A DNA stretch of 45,367 nucleotides from Nostoc sp. WHI (GTDB taxonomy: Bacteria > Cyanobacteriota > Cyanobacteriia > Cyanobacteriales > Nostocaceae): positions 1-45,367 of the forward strand of contig NZ_WBKM01000207.1 in assembly GCF_015714725.1 (NCBI RefSeq), given 5' to 3'. This document shows positions 1 through 7,973 of this stretch, one piece after another. The translations under genes were made by a program, and so were the position numbers. The notes under the pieces were generated by a model. That model did not search any database and was not told where the DNA came from. It saw only the letters and a program-made list of their open reading frames with translations. The stretch's first letter is position 1. The number at the start of each line of letters is the position of its first letter.

Positions 1-1171
1 TCAGGTTCGTCCAACCACCCTTGGTTTTCTCCCAGGTGTTGATTACTGCGATCGCATGATTTATTTCCTGTTGTGCCGAGCGTTTCGATTTAGTGGCTAA
101 TTCTTGTGCTAAGAAGTCCACGACTATCGGGTTGAAGTTCTGGTACAGGTTATTCAGCTTTCGCTCTCCATTGCGCCAAGGTAAAACCCAGCGATTCCAC
201 TTGATTGTTTCTCTGACAAGCAGTGGTAGAGAATCATCACTCATAGCAGTCGGGTCTGTTAGCCAGGCATCAATCAGTTCTTTCACGTTCCGGGCTGTCT
301 TGTAGGGACAGGTTAGTTGCGGCTTATTCGATTGTTCGGATTTCTCGAACGACCCCGCCGCAATAGTTGATCCACTTGAGGGGTTATTGGTTTGTTGCAA
401 AGACTCTGGATTTTTTGACAAGGAAGCGGGTAATTGTTGGGTTAATTCTTCTAAGCTTGGTTTTTCTGGAGTTGGTTTTTCAAGGTTTAGTTGTTCAGTT
501 TCACACACACACGATTCTTGAATGGAAAGTGCGTTCTGAGTTGGGGGTACATTGTGTGTAGTAATCTTTGAAGTATTCTTTGTATATATAGATAGATTGC
601 CCGAAGGAGGCATTACAGTATGTCCAAGGAAGGCATTATAGCCTGTACTATCGGGGCATTCTGTACTGGATGGTTGGGGCAATATATATTGCTCTGTTAA
701 GGCATTACATATTGCACTATTGGCGCTGTCTATATTGTCCGAATTGGGCATTATGCTGGGTTTTTGATCAGCGTCATCCTGAGATTTTTTCGCTCTACGA
801 GTCCAAGATGAAGTAATTTTCGCAATTGGTAGCTCAAGATTGTTCATAAAAGCTGACCATCGTTGATTTAAAGCATCTTTATCCAACCAAAACTCTAAGC
901 GTCTGGGACATCCGGTATATTTTTCTTGGAGTAATCCTCTGGCTTTAAGAAATTTTCGGGCTGTTTCTTGTTGTTTTCGAGTCAGTCCAGTTTCTTTCTC
1001 AATCTCTGCTTGAGTTTTATAAATCCAACCTTCAGGATTTTTTTGTTTACCTAGCCAGTAATACATTTGGCATAAAAACAAATTTGGTAAAACGCCACCA
1101 GCGACTTCAACTAGTTTTGGGTAATAAGCAACAGAATTACCAAGGTCTATTAAAAAATCGGTTAACTTCAT
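1..1171 (-). CDS. Winged-helix, replication-initiator-like protein, truncated by the window edge
   Basis: An open frame runs leftward from an ATG at 1171 to the window edge with no stop, so about 390 residues are visible and the C-terminus is missing. The first ~110 residues (start MKLTDFLIDL, then a YYWLGK segment and QAEIEKETGLTRKQQ) look like a winged-helix DNA-binding region of the kind found in cyanobacterial plasmid and phage replication proteins. Residues ~125-290 are polar, Ser/Thr/Pro/Asn-rich and probably disordered. The visible C-terminal part is basic and aromatic. A GGGGG stretch lies ~7 nt before the ATG. The gene faces out of the window and is separate from the downstream leftward operon. 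A replication role is inference from domain style; a transcription regulator is equally possible. Confidence 0.6.
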   Translation of the reverse strand, partial: MKLTDFLIDLGNSVAYYPKLVEVAGGVLPNLFLCQMYYWLGKQKNPEGWIYKTQAEIEKETGLTRKQQETARKFLKARGLLQEKYTGCPRRLEFWLDKDALNQRWSAFMNNLELPIAKITSSWTRRAKKSQDDADQKPSIMPNSDNIDSANSAICNALTEQYILPQPSSTECPDSTGYNAFLGHTVMPPSGNLSIYTKNTSKITTHNVPPTQNALSIQESCVCETEQLNLEKPTPEKPSLEELTQQLPASLSKNPESLQQTNNPSSGSTIAAGSFEKSEQSNKPQLTCPYKTARNVKELIDAWLTDPTAMSDDSLPLLVRETIKWNRWVLPWRNGERKLNNLYQNFNPIVVDFLAQELATKSKRSAQQEINHAIAVINTWEKTKGGWTNL

Positions 1172-1280
1172 GAGAACCCCCTACTGATGTTTTGGGATTT
1201 AATACATTCAAAAATTTTTCAATCTGACTAATAGAATTCGATATTTGAAAGATACGATAATGTTTTACAGACAAAACGAA

Positions 1281-1880
1281 TTACCTTTTACCCCCAACGT
1301 GCGGTCGAAAAGTTAGATTAATCCGTGTGCTAACGACCTTATTGGTCTTTGGAACTTGATGCAGATAAGTACTCTGACAGCCTGGAAGCATCACCAGCAG
1401 GCTCCCATGCTCTAACCAAAAGTCAGTCGGCTTACCCCCGATGGGCTTGATTTGGAATTTACGAACCGAACCCAGACTGATGGATGCAATTGCAGGATTT
1501 ACACCCATCGAAGCTTCATTGTCGTTGTGCCAACCGATAGAATGATGTCCACTTTTATACTGATTGCCGATGACAATGCGGAAGCTGTAACCAGTAGCGG
1601 CGGTAATTCTATCTCGCAGTTGGGCTAGCGATGAAGTCCAAGGCAGTGGTTTAAGTAGTACGCTCTTGGAGTAAAGGTAATCACAGCCTTCATCGCCATA
1701 AATGCACTCTAAGCGCGGAACAGGCATCGTTTTACCGAGCATTCTGATTGTGTTTTGCTGCCATTGCAGTTCTTGGCAATGTTGGTAGAGTTCATCGGCT
1801 TCTTCCTTGTTCAGAAACTCTGGGTAGTAGTTAACTGGTAAAGTAGGAGCAGATTCGGGAAATAAAGTTAGTTGTTGCAT
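1281..1880 (-). CDS. AlkB-family 2-oxoglutarate/Fe(II) dioxygenase
   Basis: This 199-residue protein has the AlkB double-stranded beta-helix signature. The iron ligands are visible as H-N-D in WHNDNEAS (about residues 117-124) and a distal His in YLHQVPK. The 2-oxoglutarate-binding arginines lie in RINLTFR near the C-terminus. Family members oxidatively remove alkyl groups (1-methyladenine, 3-methylcytosine) from DNA or RNA; the lack of a long N-terminal extension fits the compact ALKBH2-like subgroup. The start is supported by an AAAGGAG box 5 nt before the ATG. The gene begins 13 nt inside the end of the upstream adenine methylase gene, so the two are almost certainly co-transcribed and perhaps translationally coupled. 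The family call is firm; the substrate is not known. Confidence 0.88.
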   Translation of the reverse strand: MQQLTLFPESAPTLPVNYYPEFLNKEEADELYQHCQELQWQQNTIRMLGKTMPVPRLECIYGDEGCDYLYSKSVLLKPLPWTSSLAQLRDRITAATGYSFRIVIGNQYKSGHHSIGWHNDNEASMGVNPAIASISLGSVRKFQIKPIGGKPTDFWLEHGSLLVMLPGCQSTYLHQVPKTNKVVSTRINLTFRPHVGGKR

Positions 1881-2557
1881 AATTCTCCTTTGGCGATTGC
1901 CCGAACAATTTCTTCTGCCCGTTCTTGTGAAATAGCCTGTTCTGGATTTTTGTAAAACCCAATAATTTCTGATTTAGGACGCACAATAATGCGCTGTGTG
2001 GTTGCGCGTTTGTCCCACACAAAGCACGAGATGGTAACGTTATCGGTAGCCCAACGAGTGCCCCTCTTATCCTTGCGAAAGCAGAAGCGCGGCAAAATCA
2101 GTACAAGTGACGGCGGGTGCTGCTGTAAGAAATCAGCCCGATCATCACAGGGTTCGAGAAAGCTGGTTAGAAGGAATGCGGCTACACCAATACGCGCTTT
2201 TTGGTAGGCATTCTTGATAATTGGTGCAGCAAATTCCACGTATGGTGGATTGGTACAGATCCAGTCGCATTCTGAAAATTTATCCCAAGACTCGGTTAAA
2301 GTTGCGTCGTAGTGATAATCTGCGCCTTTGTGAACGTCAATGTCATTAGTCCAAATTCTTTGGGTGTCTGGCCATGCTCGAAGTAAAGAAGCGATCGCCC
2401 CATGTCCGACACATGGCTCACCAATCACACCAGACAATTTAACGCGCCGTAGTAATTCCGTTGTGAACCACGATGGAGACTCATAAAAGTTTAGAGGATG
2501 TCGGGTGACAGTTTCGATGACAGTGATTTCTGGCGCTAATAATGGTGCAATAGTCAT
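1868..2557 (-). CDS. N6-adenine DNA methyltransferase-like protein
   Basis: A 229-residue class I SAM-dependent methyltransferase. A motif I-like GEPCVGHGAI lies near residues 46-55, and the catalytic NPPY of amino-methyltransferases lies in WICTNPPYVEF (about residue 105). This suggests methylation of adenine in DNA, as in phage and plasmid orphan methylases. No target-recognition domain or partner nuclease is visible nearby, so it is an orphan methylase or a phage-type modification enzyme. Its ATG overlaps the stop of the preceding 63-residue gene by 4 nt (ATGA), and its 3' end overlaps the AlkB gene by 13 nt, giving a tight operon. Action on RNA or protein is less likely but not excluded. 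Confidence 0.8.
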   Translation of the reverse strand: MTIAPLLAPEITVIETVTRHPLNFYESPSWFTTELLRRVKLSGVIGEPCVGHGAIASLLRAWPDTQRIWTNDIDVHKGADYHYDATLTESWDKFSECDWICTNPPYVEFAAPIIKNAYQKARIGVAAFLLTSFLEPCDDRADFLQQHPPSLVLILPRFCFRKDKRGTRWATDNVTISCFVWDKRATTQRIIVRPKSEIIGFYKNPEQAISQERAEEIVRAIAKGELCNN

Positions 2558-2745
2558 ACTTCATCCTCACTAAATTCAATGTGGCTTAAAGTCTGAAGTT
2601 CAACAGCCAATCCACTTAAGAAATTTTGGAGTTCGACTGTTGCCAATTCTTTAGACATCTCTTTTTCTGAGTGACCGCAACATGGACACAAAAAAATCCA
2701 TTGCATCGTGTCTTGTCCTCGAGTTAGCCACTGTTCTTTATTCAT
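2554..2745 (-). CDS. Small protein of unknown function with a CPCCGH motif
   Basis: A 63-residue protein not recognised as a known family. Residues ~18-25 hold FLCPCCGHS, a CxxC-type knuckle that may bind zinc, followed by an acidic C-terminal half. A GAGGA box precedes the ATG. The gene starts 2 nt after the stop of its upstream neighbour and overlaps the methylase start by 4 nt, so it sits inside the same leftward operon. The overlaps are the main evidence that it is translated. Confidence 0.6.
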   Translation of the reverse strand: MNKEQWLTRGQDTMQWIFLCPCCGHSEKEMSKELATVELQNFLSGLAVELQTLSHIEFSEDEV

Positions 2746-2747
2746 GT

Positions 2748-3269
2748 TTAATCCTCATCTTCCTCTAATTCTTCGTCTTCATAAAAACTCACTCCAAATA
2801 ACTCATGAATAAAAGTCCCTACTTTTTTCCAATCAACTTGGGCTTCAGCTACTTCCGGCATAGGATACTTTTTAGTGATTTTTTTAAAACTAGAAAAATC
2901 TTCCCAAGTCCACTTGCCTAACTTATCTGATTCAGTCTCAGTTAAGTAATTTAGGCTAATAATATAATCTTGTACTCTTCCTTTGATTTGTTCTCTGTCG
3001 CTAAATTTCCAGAAATCACGAAACCAAGTAATTACTTTTTTTGTGCTGTCTGTTTCTGATTCGTCTTCCACCTCCTCATCTGAACATTCATCTTCGATGG
3101 ATTCAAATTCTTGAATAGCAAACAAAGCCATAGCCACACACGCTCTTTCTGCTGGATGTGTAGCATTTTGCATTTTATAATCATCGCGGACTACATAGCC
3201 AAGAATTGCGTAGAACTTCTTAGCTAGTTTTTCAATGAGTACATCTTTTTGAAAGCATCCAAGTTCCAT
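2748..3269 (-). CDS. Acidic protein of unknown function
   Basis: A 173-residue protein starting MELGCFQKDV. This ATG is preferred over an in-frame codon at 3308 because an AGAGGT box lies just upstream and because it avoids overlapping the neighbouring gene. The middle (about residues 75-95) is a run of Asp/Glu/Ser, and the C-terminus ends in another acidic tail. No catalytic motif is recognised. It is part of the run of small leftward genes upstream of the methylase and AlkB genes. DNA mimicry or chaperone-like acidic tails are possible readings, but nothing in the sequence decides. Confidence 0.6.
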   Translation of the reverse strand: MELGCFQKDVLIEKLAKKFYAILGYVVRDDYKMQNATHPAERACVAMALFAIQEFESIEDECSDEEVEDESETDSTKKVITWFRDFWKFSDREQIKGRVQDYIISLNYLTETESDKLGKWTWEDFSSFKKITKKYPMPEVAEAQVDWKKVGTFIHELFGVSFYEDEELEEDED

Positions 3270-3277
3270 AATTACCT

Positions 3278-3463
3278 CTAAGGTGTAAAATTGTTCCACT
3301 GAAACCAAACCGATCCTGATTCTGGATATGCAGCAGTGCTGTGAACTTCAAGGGGATTACCCCAGTAGCAGCAAGCCTTGATTGCAAATGTGGGTTGTTC
3401 TATATTGATTGCGTCTATTTGTTGGGCGATCGCGGTGGATCTTGGATCTTGGAATTTAGTCAT
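3278..3463 (-). CDS. Small hypothetical protein (61 residues)
   Basis: A 61-residue protein beginning MTKFQDPRSTAIAQQ. A GAGGTAAAAAGAG stretch precedes the ATG and offers a ribosome-binding site. It ends 8 nt before the start of the acidic protein gene and lies in the same direction as its neighbours. Two Cys and several Trp/Tyr residues occur in the second half; no family is recognised. Operon position and binding site are the support. Confidence 0.5.
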   Translation of the reverse strand: MTKFQDPRSTAIAQQIDAINIEQPTFAIKACCYWGNPLEVHSTAAYPESGSVWFQWNNFTP

Positions 3464-3511
3464 CTCTTTTTACCTCTGCAATACCTGCTGATAATGCTTG
3501 TTGGAGTGTAA

Positions 3512-3970
3512 TTAATTCATTTGGAATTGCCTAATACTTATTTCTTCGCTAGCATCAAATAATGACATCTGCGCCCGTTTCCCTTGAATATAAGCAACAG
3601 ACTCAATAATTAATTTGTCAATCCGCTTTTGTAATTCATCTGATACAAGGGATGACGAAAGATGAGGAGTGTTCATCACTACACATAAATCATTAACTGT
3701 ATTTTGCACGGTAATGGTGATGCCTGTACCAGAATCAGAATGCTTGAGGGTTACGCCTGTAACTATTCCTGATGACCAAATTTTGTCATCTAATCCAGTG
3801 GCTTCTATCGCATCAACAAGTAACCCATTGATTGCATCAAAGAAAGATGTTCTCGGTTCTTCATCACAATAAAACTTGACAGTTTTGCGCTCGTTAGACT
3901 TAGATTGAGGCGGCAAATCGTAGATGATTTCGATGTCGTTATCTTTGACTTTGATTTTGCTGATTTCCAT
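3512..3970 (-). CDS. Hypothetical protein (about 152 residues)
   Basis: An unrecognised protein beginning MEISKIKVKDNDIEI. The ATG at 3970 is preferred; a TTG at 4009 would add 13 residues but overlaps the upstream gene and has no clear binding site. The N-terminal third alternates charged and hydrophobic residues, suggesting beta strands; the C-terminal part is helical (ELQKRIDKLIIESVAYIQG). The style resembles small phage or plasmid accessory proteins. It sits directly downstream of the HAD stub in the leftward gene run. Confidence 0.55.
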   Translation of the reverse strand: MEISKIKVKDNDIEIIYDLPPQSKSNERKTVKFYCDEEPRTSFFDAINGLLVDAIEATGLDDKIWSSGIVTGVTLKHSDSGTGITITVQNTVNDLCVVMNTPHLSSSLVSDELQKRIDKLIIESVAYIQGKRAQMSLFDASEEISIRQFQMN

Positions 3971-4005
3971 ATTTAGGGATGGTTTTATTAAGTAATTTTC
4001 TCTGA

Positions 4006-4170
4006 TCAATCAGCCGAAAATGGCAGCCAGGGCGCATTGTTCATCTTCAAAGCGATCGCATCTTGGACTCCAGGAATAATTTCTTGATCTTTTGGCGTGT
4101 TAATAAATGTTGCCCCGCTTTTAGTGCGGCGGACGGTTCCATCAAGGTGGAGAAAAAGGATTTTTTTCAT
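4006..4170 (-). pseudogene. Stub of a HAD-superfamily phosphatase
   Basis: A 54-codon leftward frame starts with ATG at 4170, overlapping the stop of the upstream gene by 4 nt. Its first ~40 residues match the start of HAD phosphatases of the polynucleotide kinase 3'-phosphatase type: MKKILFLHLDGTVRRTKSGA, then a TFINTP segment and GVQDAI. In active members the motif is DxDGT; here the nucleophilic Asp position is His (HLDGT). After residue ~41 the similarity ends, and a short unrelated tail leads to a stop. It is therefore most simply a truncated, inactive remnant, although the overlap with its neighbour means it may still be translated. Confidence 0.6.
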
Positions 4171-4430
4171 GGTTTGTGTTGTTGATAATTTTGGTTGGCA
4201 ACTAAAAACACTACATCTGTAATTAAGCTCCCGTCAGGAATTGATACTACTTCAATATCTGTTTGGCTGAGATTCTCAAGTATAATTAGTGCCTGAACTG
4301 TATTTAAACATTGCTGCAACACAGCCGGATATTGCTGGTTGTGTTCCCTGGCATACGGTAGATGAACTTGTGTATCTTCTATGAGCGAGTGGAGCAAACT
4401 GATTTTGAGTTGTTCTATGGTTATGGGCAT
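4167..4430 (-). CDS. Hypothetical protein (87 residues)
   Basis: An 87-residue protein starting MPITIEQLKISLLHSL. The N-terminal half is predicted helical; the C-terminal half contains IEVVSIPDGSLITDVVFLV, which looks like beta strands. No family is recognised. Its TGA overlaps the ATG of the HAD stub by 4 nt, evidence of an operon. The 86 nt upstream of it contain an imperfect hairpin (TTTGAA/TTCAAA) and no obvious promoter. Confidence 0.5.
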   Translation of the reverse strand: MPITIEQLKISLLHSLIEDTQVHLPYAREHNQQYPAVLQQCLNTVQALIILENLSQTDIEVVSIPDGSLITDVVFLVANQNYQQHKP

Positions 4431-4516
4431 ATTTTTGGGTAGATTAATGGAGACTTCTAAAGCTTTGAAATTTTAACAAGCTTCAAAATCCTTCATTGAC
4501 TGATGACTAATATCCA

Positions 4517-5437
4517 TCAAGCCGTTACTAAAGATTTTCTGGCGAAAGCACCTGCCTGCTTTAGTGCTGTACCAGGACTGGGATGAGCGAAGAACTCTTC
4601 TATAGCTTTGGTCAACCCAGCCGCAACAGCCGGCTCGTGACAAGCGTAGACATAAATGGGCTGTTGCACACCGTTAACCAATCGCGTTTCTTGGCGTGAG
4701 CCTAACTGAGGGTAAAATGTTCTCACCCACGTCCCCAAGTGTCCGCGATAGTGGGAGCCTTTGAGGGGGACTTTCTTTCCAAGTTCGCTTTCTGCAAAAT
4801 TGACCACGCCAAGCCACCTTTCTTGTGTGCCGTTTAGGGCTTGTTGATTGTAGTCAGCAAATAGATTGGCGGCGTAATCATTCATCTGCTGTTCAATGTA
4901 GGGGTTGAGCCTGCCACCTGTTAGTTGAGCGAGAGTCTTCATTGCTTCCACCAGTGTTTTTAGGCGCTGTTCCACTGGGGGGAGGGCTGGTGTGGGATTA
5001 TGAGTAATAATTGTTACGGCTGCAACCAAGTCCAAAATAATGGTTCTAACTTGGGCTGCTATCTCCGATTGCTGCAAGAGCATTGCAATTCTTAAAGTCC
5101 CAAGAGCAGAAAAAACTCTCACTTGAGATGTCTTGGATGGTAGACAGAGCTTCTGTCGAGCATCCCGCAAGTCTTTTCCTGTAAGGATTTGGGTTTCGGA
5201 ATCTCTGAATTCTGAATGATTAACTCTGTATAGTTCTTTGACGGCTGATTCCGAAACTTCAAAGTATTCTGCTATTTGTGCAGTAGTGGCCCAGCCACTA
5301 CTACCCCACACAGCGAAAATTATTGCCTTCGCTTTGGAGAGGATGGATAAGGCTTTGTCGCTAGAGAAATCTGTTAAAGCTGAAGTCCTCAGAGTCCTGG
5401 ACTCTAGTAGTACTGACTGATTTAAAGGTAAGCTCAT
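4517..5437 (-). CDS. Plasmid-type hypothetical protein with a helix-turn-helix-like segment
   Basis: About 306 residues. The start is set at the ATG at 5437 because an AGGAG box lies 5 nt upstream; an ATG 39 nt further up lacks one. Residues ~45-80 contain GWATTAQIAEYFEVSESAVKE, an HTH-like segment, followed by a stretch (VRVFSALGTLRIAMLLQQSE) that resembles the region after the DNA-binding part of phage BRO/antirepressor-like proteins. The C-terminal half is mixed helical with no catalytic motif. It is the first gene left of the divergent control region after the 5540-6346 gene. A regulatory role is inference. Confidence 0.55.
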   Translation of the reverse strand: MSLPLNQSVLLESRTLRTSALTDFSSDKALSILSKAKAIIFAVWGSSGWATTAQIAEYFEVSESAVKELYRVNHSEFRDSETQILTGKDLRDARQKLCLPSKTSQVRVFSALGTLRIAMLLQQSEIAAQVRTIILDLVAAVTIITHNPTPALPPVEQRLKTLVEAMKTLAQLTGGRLNPYIEQQMNDYAANLFADYNQQALNGTQERWLGVVNFAESELGKKVPLKGSHYRGHLGTWVRTFYPQLGSRQETRLVNGVQQPIYVYACHEPAVAAGLTKAIEEFFAHPSPGTALKQAGAFARKSLVTA

Positions 5438-5539
5438 GTTGGCTCCTGGAAATTTTTGGAAGTGCGAGAGTGCCATTTGAGATAGGCCAAAAAATACCTA
5501 TAAGTGAGCAGCAATTTTCACTACTGCCCACATGAGGCT

Positions 5540-6346
5540 TTACACTGTGACCAATTCTTGAAGTTGCGATCGCACTTCCTGGTTGAAAAGCTGCTGTAAT
5601 TCCTCGGTAGTCAGTTGTTCTAAGGGCCGGTCTTGCAAGTATTTGTGAACTGGTTCAGCCAGCGATGTATCCACCATCGACAATGAGCGCACAGCATCAA
5701 ACACGGAGTTAGAATACTGCTGCTGACTTGAATAACCCCTCTTCACCCACCAGTTACGGTCAGTGCATCCGACTTGCCCCAGTTTCACGCCGTTGTTGTT
5801 GTAAATGCCATCATCGAGAATTTCAAAGCCGTAATTCTGGCACTCGTTGAAGATATGCGCCATGATTCGGTTTTCGGTCGTGGGGGGTGTTGCTTCTTTT
5901 TCCTGCACAGGTAATGAACCGTCTTTGTAGTGAGTGCAGATGAAGCGATCACAACGCATTAGAATGTTGGCACGAAATAATTCTTTATCGTTGACCATGA
6001 CTACCCAGCGTTGCGTTAAGTGGTTATCGTCATGGCTGATGCTGGCTACCAGTTCATCACCAGCGTAATATTCGTGATGGGAAAACGAGATTTCGACTAT
6101 TCTGAGGGGTTCGGGAGCTATGGCTTGGGCTTGGTCAGCGATGTAGTTGTCGAGTTCGGTTTGGGCGAGGGCTTGGTTGTCAACTTTCTGAAGCTTGGTA
6201 GATTGGTGGGTGATGATTGCGTTTACCCAGGTTTCAGTCGCTCTTTTGTCAAGAGTGGGTGTAACGCCTAATTCGGCAGCGATTCTTTTGAGGCGGGGGA
6301 GGTTGTAACGGTAAAGGGCTTGCTGTGTGTAGGTTGGATGGGTCAT
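5540..6346 (-). CDS. Hypothetical protein with SAP-like N-terminus
   Basis: A 268-residue protein. Residues ~12-50 (YNLPRLKRIAAELGVTP, then DKRATETWVNAI) resemble a SAP/Rho-N-type helix-extended-loop-helix that binds nucleic acid. The middle has beta-rich stretches, and the C-terminus is Gln/Leu-rich and helical. It is transcribed divergently from the XRE regulator gene. Its promoter (TTGACA at 6461-6466 and TAGAAT at 6437-6442 on the leftward strand, 18 nt apart) lies among TAGCGC half-sites, so repression by that regulator is likely. Function unknown. Confidence 0.55.
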   Translation of the reverse strand: MTHPTYTQQALYRYNLPRLKRIAAELGVTPTLDKRATETWVNAIITHQSTKLQKVDNQALAQTELDNYIADQAQAIAPEPLRIVEISFSHHEYYAGDELVASISHDDNHLTQRWVVMVNDKELFRANILMRCDRFICTHYKDGSLPVQEKEATPPTTENRIMAHIFNECQNYGFEILDDGIYNNNGVKLGQVGCTDRNWWVKRGYSSQQQYSNSVFDAVRSLSMVDTSLAEPVHKYLQDRPLEQLTTEELQQLFNQEVRSQLQELVTV

Positions 6347-6436
6347 AATTAGTATTCCTTGAATAAAAGGGCAAAGAGCGATCGCTACAAGTTTTTCCAG
6401 GACTGGCGATTGCTCTTTGTTATTTTGTATGTCTAT

Positions 6437-6515
6437 ATTCTAGCGCTAAATTTCTAGCACTGTCAAGTCACTAGCGCGAAGATTTTAACGCTAGAATAAT
6501 GCTATGAATTAGCGC
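6437..6515. promoter_or_regulatory. Divergent promoter region with repeated TAGCGC half-sites
   Basis: Between the two divergent genes there are at least five copies of a short element: TTCTAGCGCTAAA near 6438, TTCTAGCAC near 6452, ACTAGCGCG near 6470, AACGCTAGAA near 6488 and TTAGCGCA near 6509. Some are inverted relative to others, as in multi-operator switches. The leftward promoter TTGACA-18-TAGAAT (6466 to 6437) overlaps two copies. A rightward TAGAAT at 6492-6497 overlaps another. Binding by the adjacent XRE protein is inferred. Confidence 0.6.
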
Positions 6516-6530
6516 ATGGGAGAAATTTTC

Positions 6531-6740
6531 GTGTCAAGAGTTGCAGAACTGCGTAAGCAGAGAGATTTAACTCAGCGCCAGCTTGCTGATTTAGTTGGTG
6601 TTGACCCTTCGACAATCCGTAATTGGGAGCGAGACAGAGGGGGTACAGAAACTTTTGTAAAGCTTGCCAAGCTCTGCGAAGTGTTAGGTTGCCAGCCTGC
6701 CGATCTATTTAAGATTCAAAATATTGGCTCAGATGACTAG
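6531..6740 (+). CDS. XRE-family helix-turn-helix regulator
   Basis: A 69-residue protein that is essentially one Cro/C1-type HTH domain: VAELRKQRDLTQRQLADLVG, then VDPSTIRNWERDR, then a conserved helical C-terminus (VKLAKLCEVLGCQPADLF). The GTG at 6531 is preferred because a GGGAG box lies 8 nt upstream; an ATG at 6516 would add five residues but has no binding site. It is divergent from the 5540-6346 gene, and the shared intergenic region carries repeated TAGCGC half-sites that could be its operators. It probably represses both genes. Confidence 0.82.
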   Translation: MSRVAELRKQRDLTQRQLADLVGVDPSTIRNWERDRGGTETFVKLAKLCEVLGCQPADLFKIQNIGSDD

Positions 6741-6810
6741 ACTCTGTATTTATTCCGGTTCTGGCAATCGGCTACTCCTAAATCACTTGATTCCAAAGCC
6801 GATTACAAAA

Positions 6811-6845
6811 GGCGATCGCTTCTCTTCAAGACGCTGCGCCTACGC
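6811..6845. repeat. HIP1-containing dispersed repeat
   Basis: A 35-nt GC-rich element begins GGCGATCGCTTCTC and ends GACGCTGCGCCTACGC. It is unlike its AT-rich surroundings and resembles the HIP1-bearing interspersed repeats common in Nostocales. It lies between the XRE and ParB-like genes. A short frame reading through it (6724-6906) is not taken as a gene. Confidence 0.5.
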
Positions 6846-6918
6846 AACTACCCATAACCCTGAAAATCTATCTGCAATCGACTTTGAGCAAATGCCACTG
6901 AACTAAAAGGGTGGAATC

Positions 6919-7857
6919 ATGCCTAAACCACCTTCTAAACGCAAAAAAGTTACCTCTGCCGTATCTACCGATTCAACTTCAGCAGCTAACTCTGCACATG
7001 AGGATATCTCCCAGCAAGTAGATCCCGCTTCAGCAACTATTACGGTTAGTGCTGTTGAAGTTCCAGAGTTGACAGAAGAAGAACAGCGCGATCGCCTTCA
7101 CCTAGAGCACCGTGTGGAAAGAGCGTTTTTTGAAGCAGGGAAAGCGCTGACAGAATTGAGGGACAGGCGGCTTTATCGCTCCACGCATAAAACATTTGAA
7201 GATTATTGCCGGGATCGCTTTGGGCATAGTCGGCAACAATCAAATTATTTGATTGCCGCAGCTGGTGTTTACGAAAATTTGACAACCATTGGTTGTCAAA
7301 ATGTGGCAAATGAGAATTTGACAACCAATGGATCACAAATTCTGCCCACGAGTGAGCGCCAAGTTCGACCCATGACAAAGCTTGAACCCCAGGAACAGCA
7401 GGAAGCGTGGTTAAAGGCAGTAGAACTTGCTGGCGGCAAAGTGCCAACTGGTAGAATCGTGAAAGATGTTGTGCAGCGCATCATGGAGCGTACCCAAGTA
7501 CCAAACACCTACCAAATCGGCGAAGTGTGCCAAATCGTAGTCAAAGACAACCCGGAACTCAAAGGCAAGGGTGGCTGTTGGGCTATTGTCAGCGCAGTGA
7601 ATGACTTTAGTTGTAGCGTGAGAATGTGGGATGGCGAATACGCCGTTGGGTTGCAGCACCTGAAGTCCTTCAACTACCTGCCCCAGGAGTGTCAGCAGGT
7701 TCAGGAGATTAGCGATCGCATTAGTCGAGTGTATTCGGGTGCGTTGGAGGAGTCCGTGCAGAAGTTTTTGGAGATGCTGGGAAAGCTGAACCGCGCTTAT
7801 TTGACGGATTTGGAAGAGAAACTACTGACGGTTTTGGAGTCGGAAATCAGAGAATAA
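6919..7857 (+). CDS. ParB-like plasmid DNA-binding protein
   Basis: A 312-residue protein. Residues ~1-50 are basic then polar and disordered. Residues ~50-115 hold a helical region ending in FEDYCRDRFGHSRQQSNYLI, an HTH-like element. Then follow LPTSERQVRPMTKL and AVELAGGKVPTGRIVKDVV, segments typical of ParB-like proteins of cyanobacterial plasmids and phages. The C-terminal ~130 residues contain a small beta-rich domain (YQIGEVCQIVV) and a helical tail. The probable role is plasmid partition or regulation. The ATG follows an AGGGTGG box. A perfect inverted repeat lies inside the gene and may be a binding site. There is no ParA partner in the window. Confidence 0.6.
   Translation: MPKPPSKRKKVTSAVSTDSTSAANSAHEDISQQVDPASATITVSAVEVPELTEEEQRDRLHLEHRVERAFFEAGKALTELRDRRLYRSTHKTFEDYCRDRFGHSRQQSNYLIAAAGVYENLTTIGCQNVANENLTTNGSQILPTSERQVRPMTKLEPQEQQEAWLKAVELAGGKVPTGRIVKDVVQRIMERTQVPNTYQIGEVCQIVVKDNPELKGKGGCWAIVSAVNDFSCSVRMWDGEYAVGLQHLKSFNYLPQECQQVQEISDRISRVYSGALEESVQKFLEMLGKLNRAYLTDLEEKLLTVLESEIRE
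7278..7300. repeat. Inverted repeat inside the ParB-like gene, parS-like
   Basis: Arms TTTGACAACC and GGTTGTCAAA pair perfectly around the trinucleotide ATT. A third copy of the arm, TTTGACAACC, follows at 7317-7326. The repeats encode the doubled ENLTT residues of the protein. A centromere-like site inside or beside a parB gene is common, so this may be bound by the gene's own product; that is inference. Confidence 0.45.
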
Positions 7858-7973
7858 TGCAACAAAGAAACAATGCTTTCTGTGATTCATTGTGGTATTA
7901 AATTAATAAAAGTAAGCTTTGGTTTAATATTTCTGCTCCCGGTTGTTTGTAGAAAGTAGTAAGTTATGACGTT

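Noticed and set aside
6724..6906. A 60-residue frame after the XRE gene
   Set aside because: It overlaps the XRE gene and its centre is a GC-rich HIP1-containing repeat; the product has no protein-like pattern.
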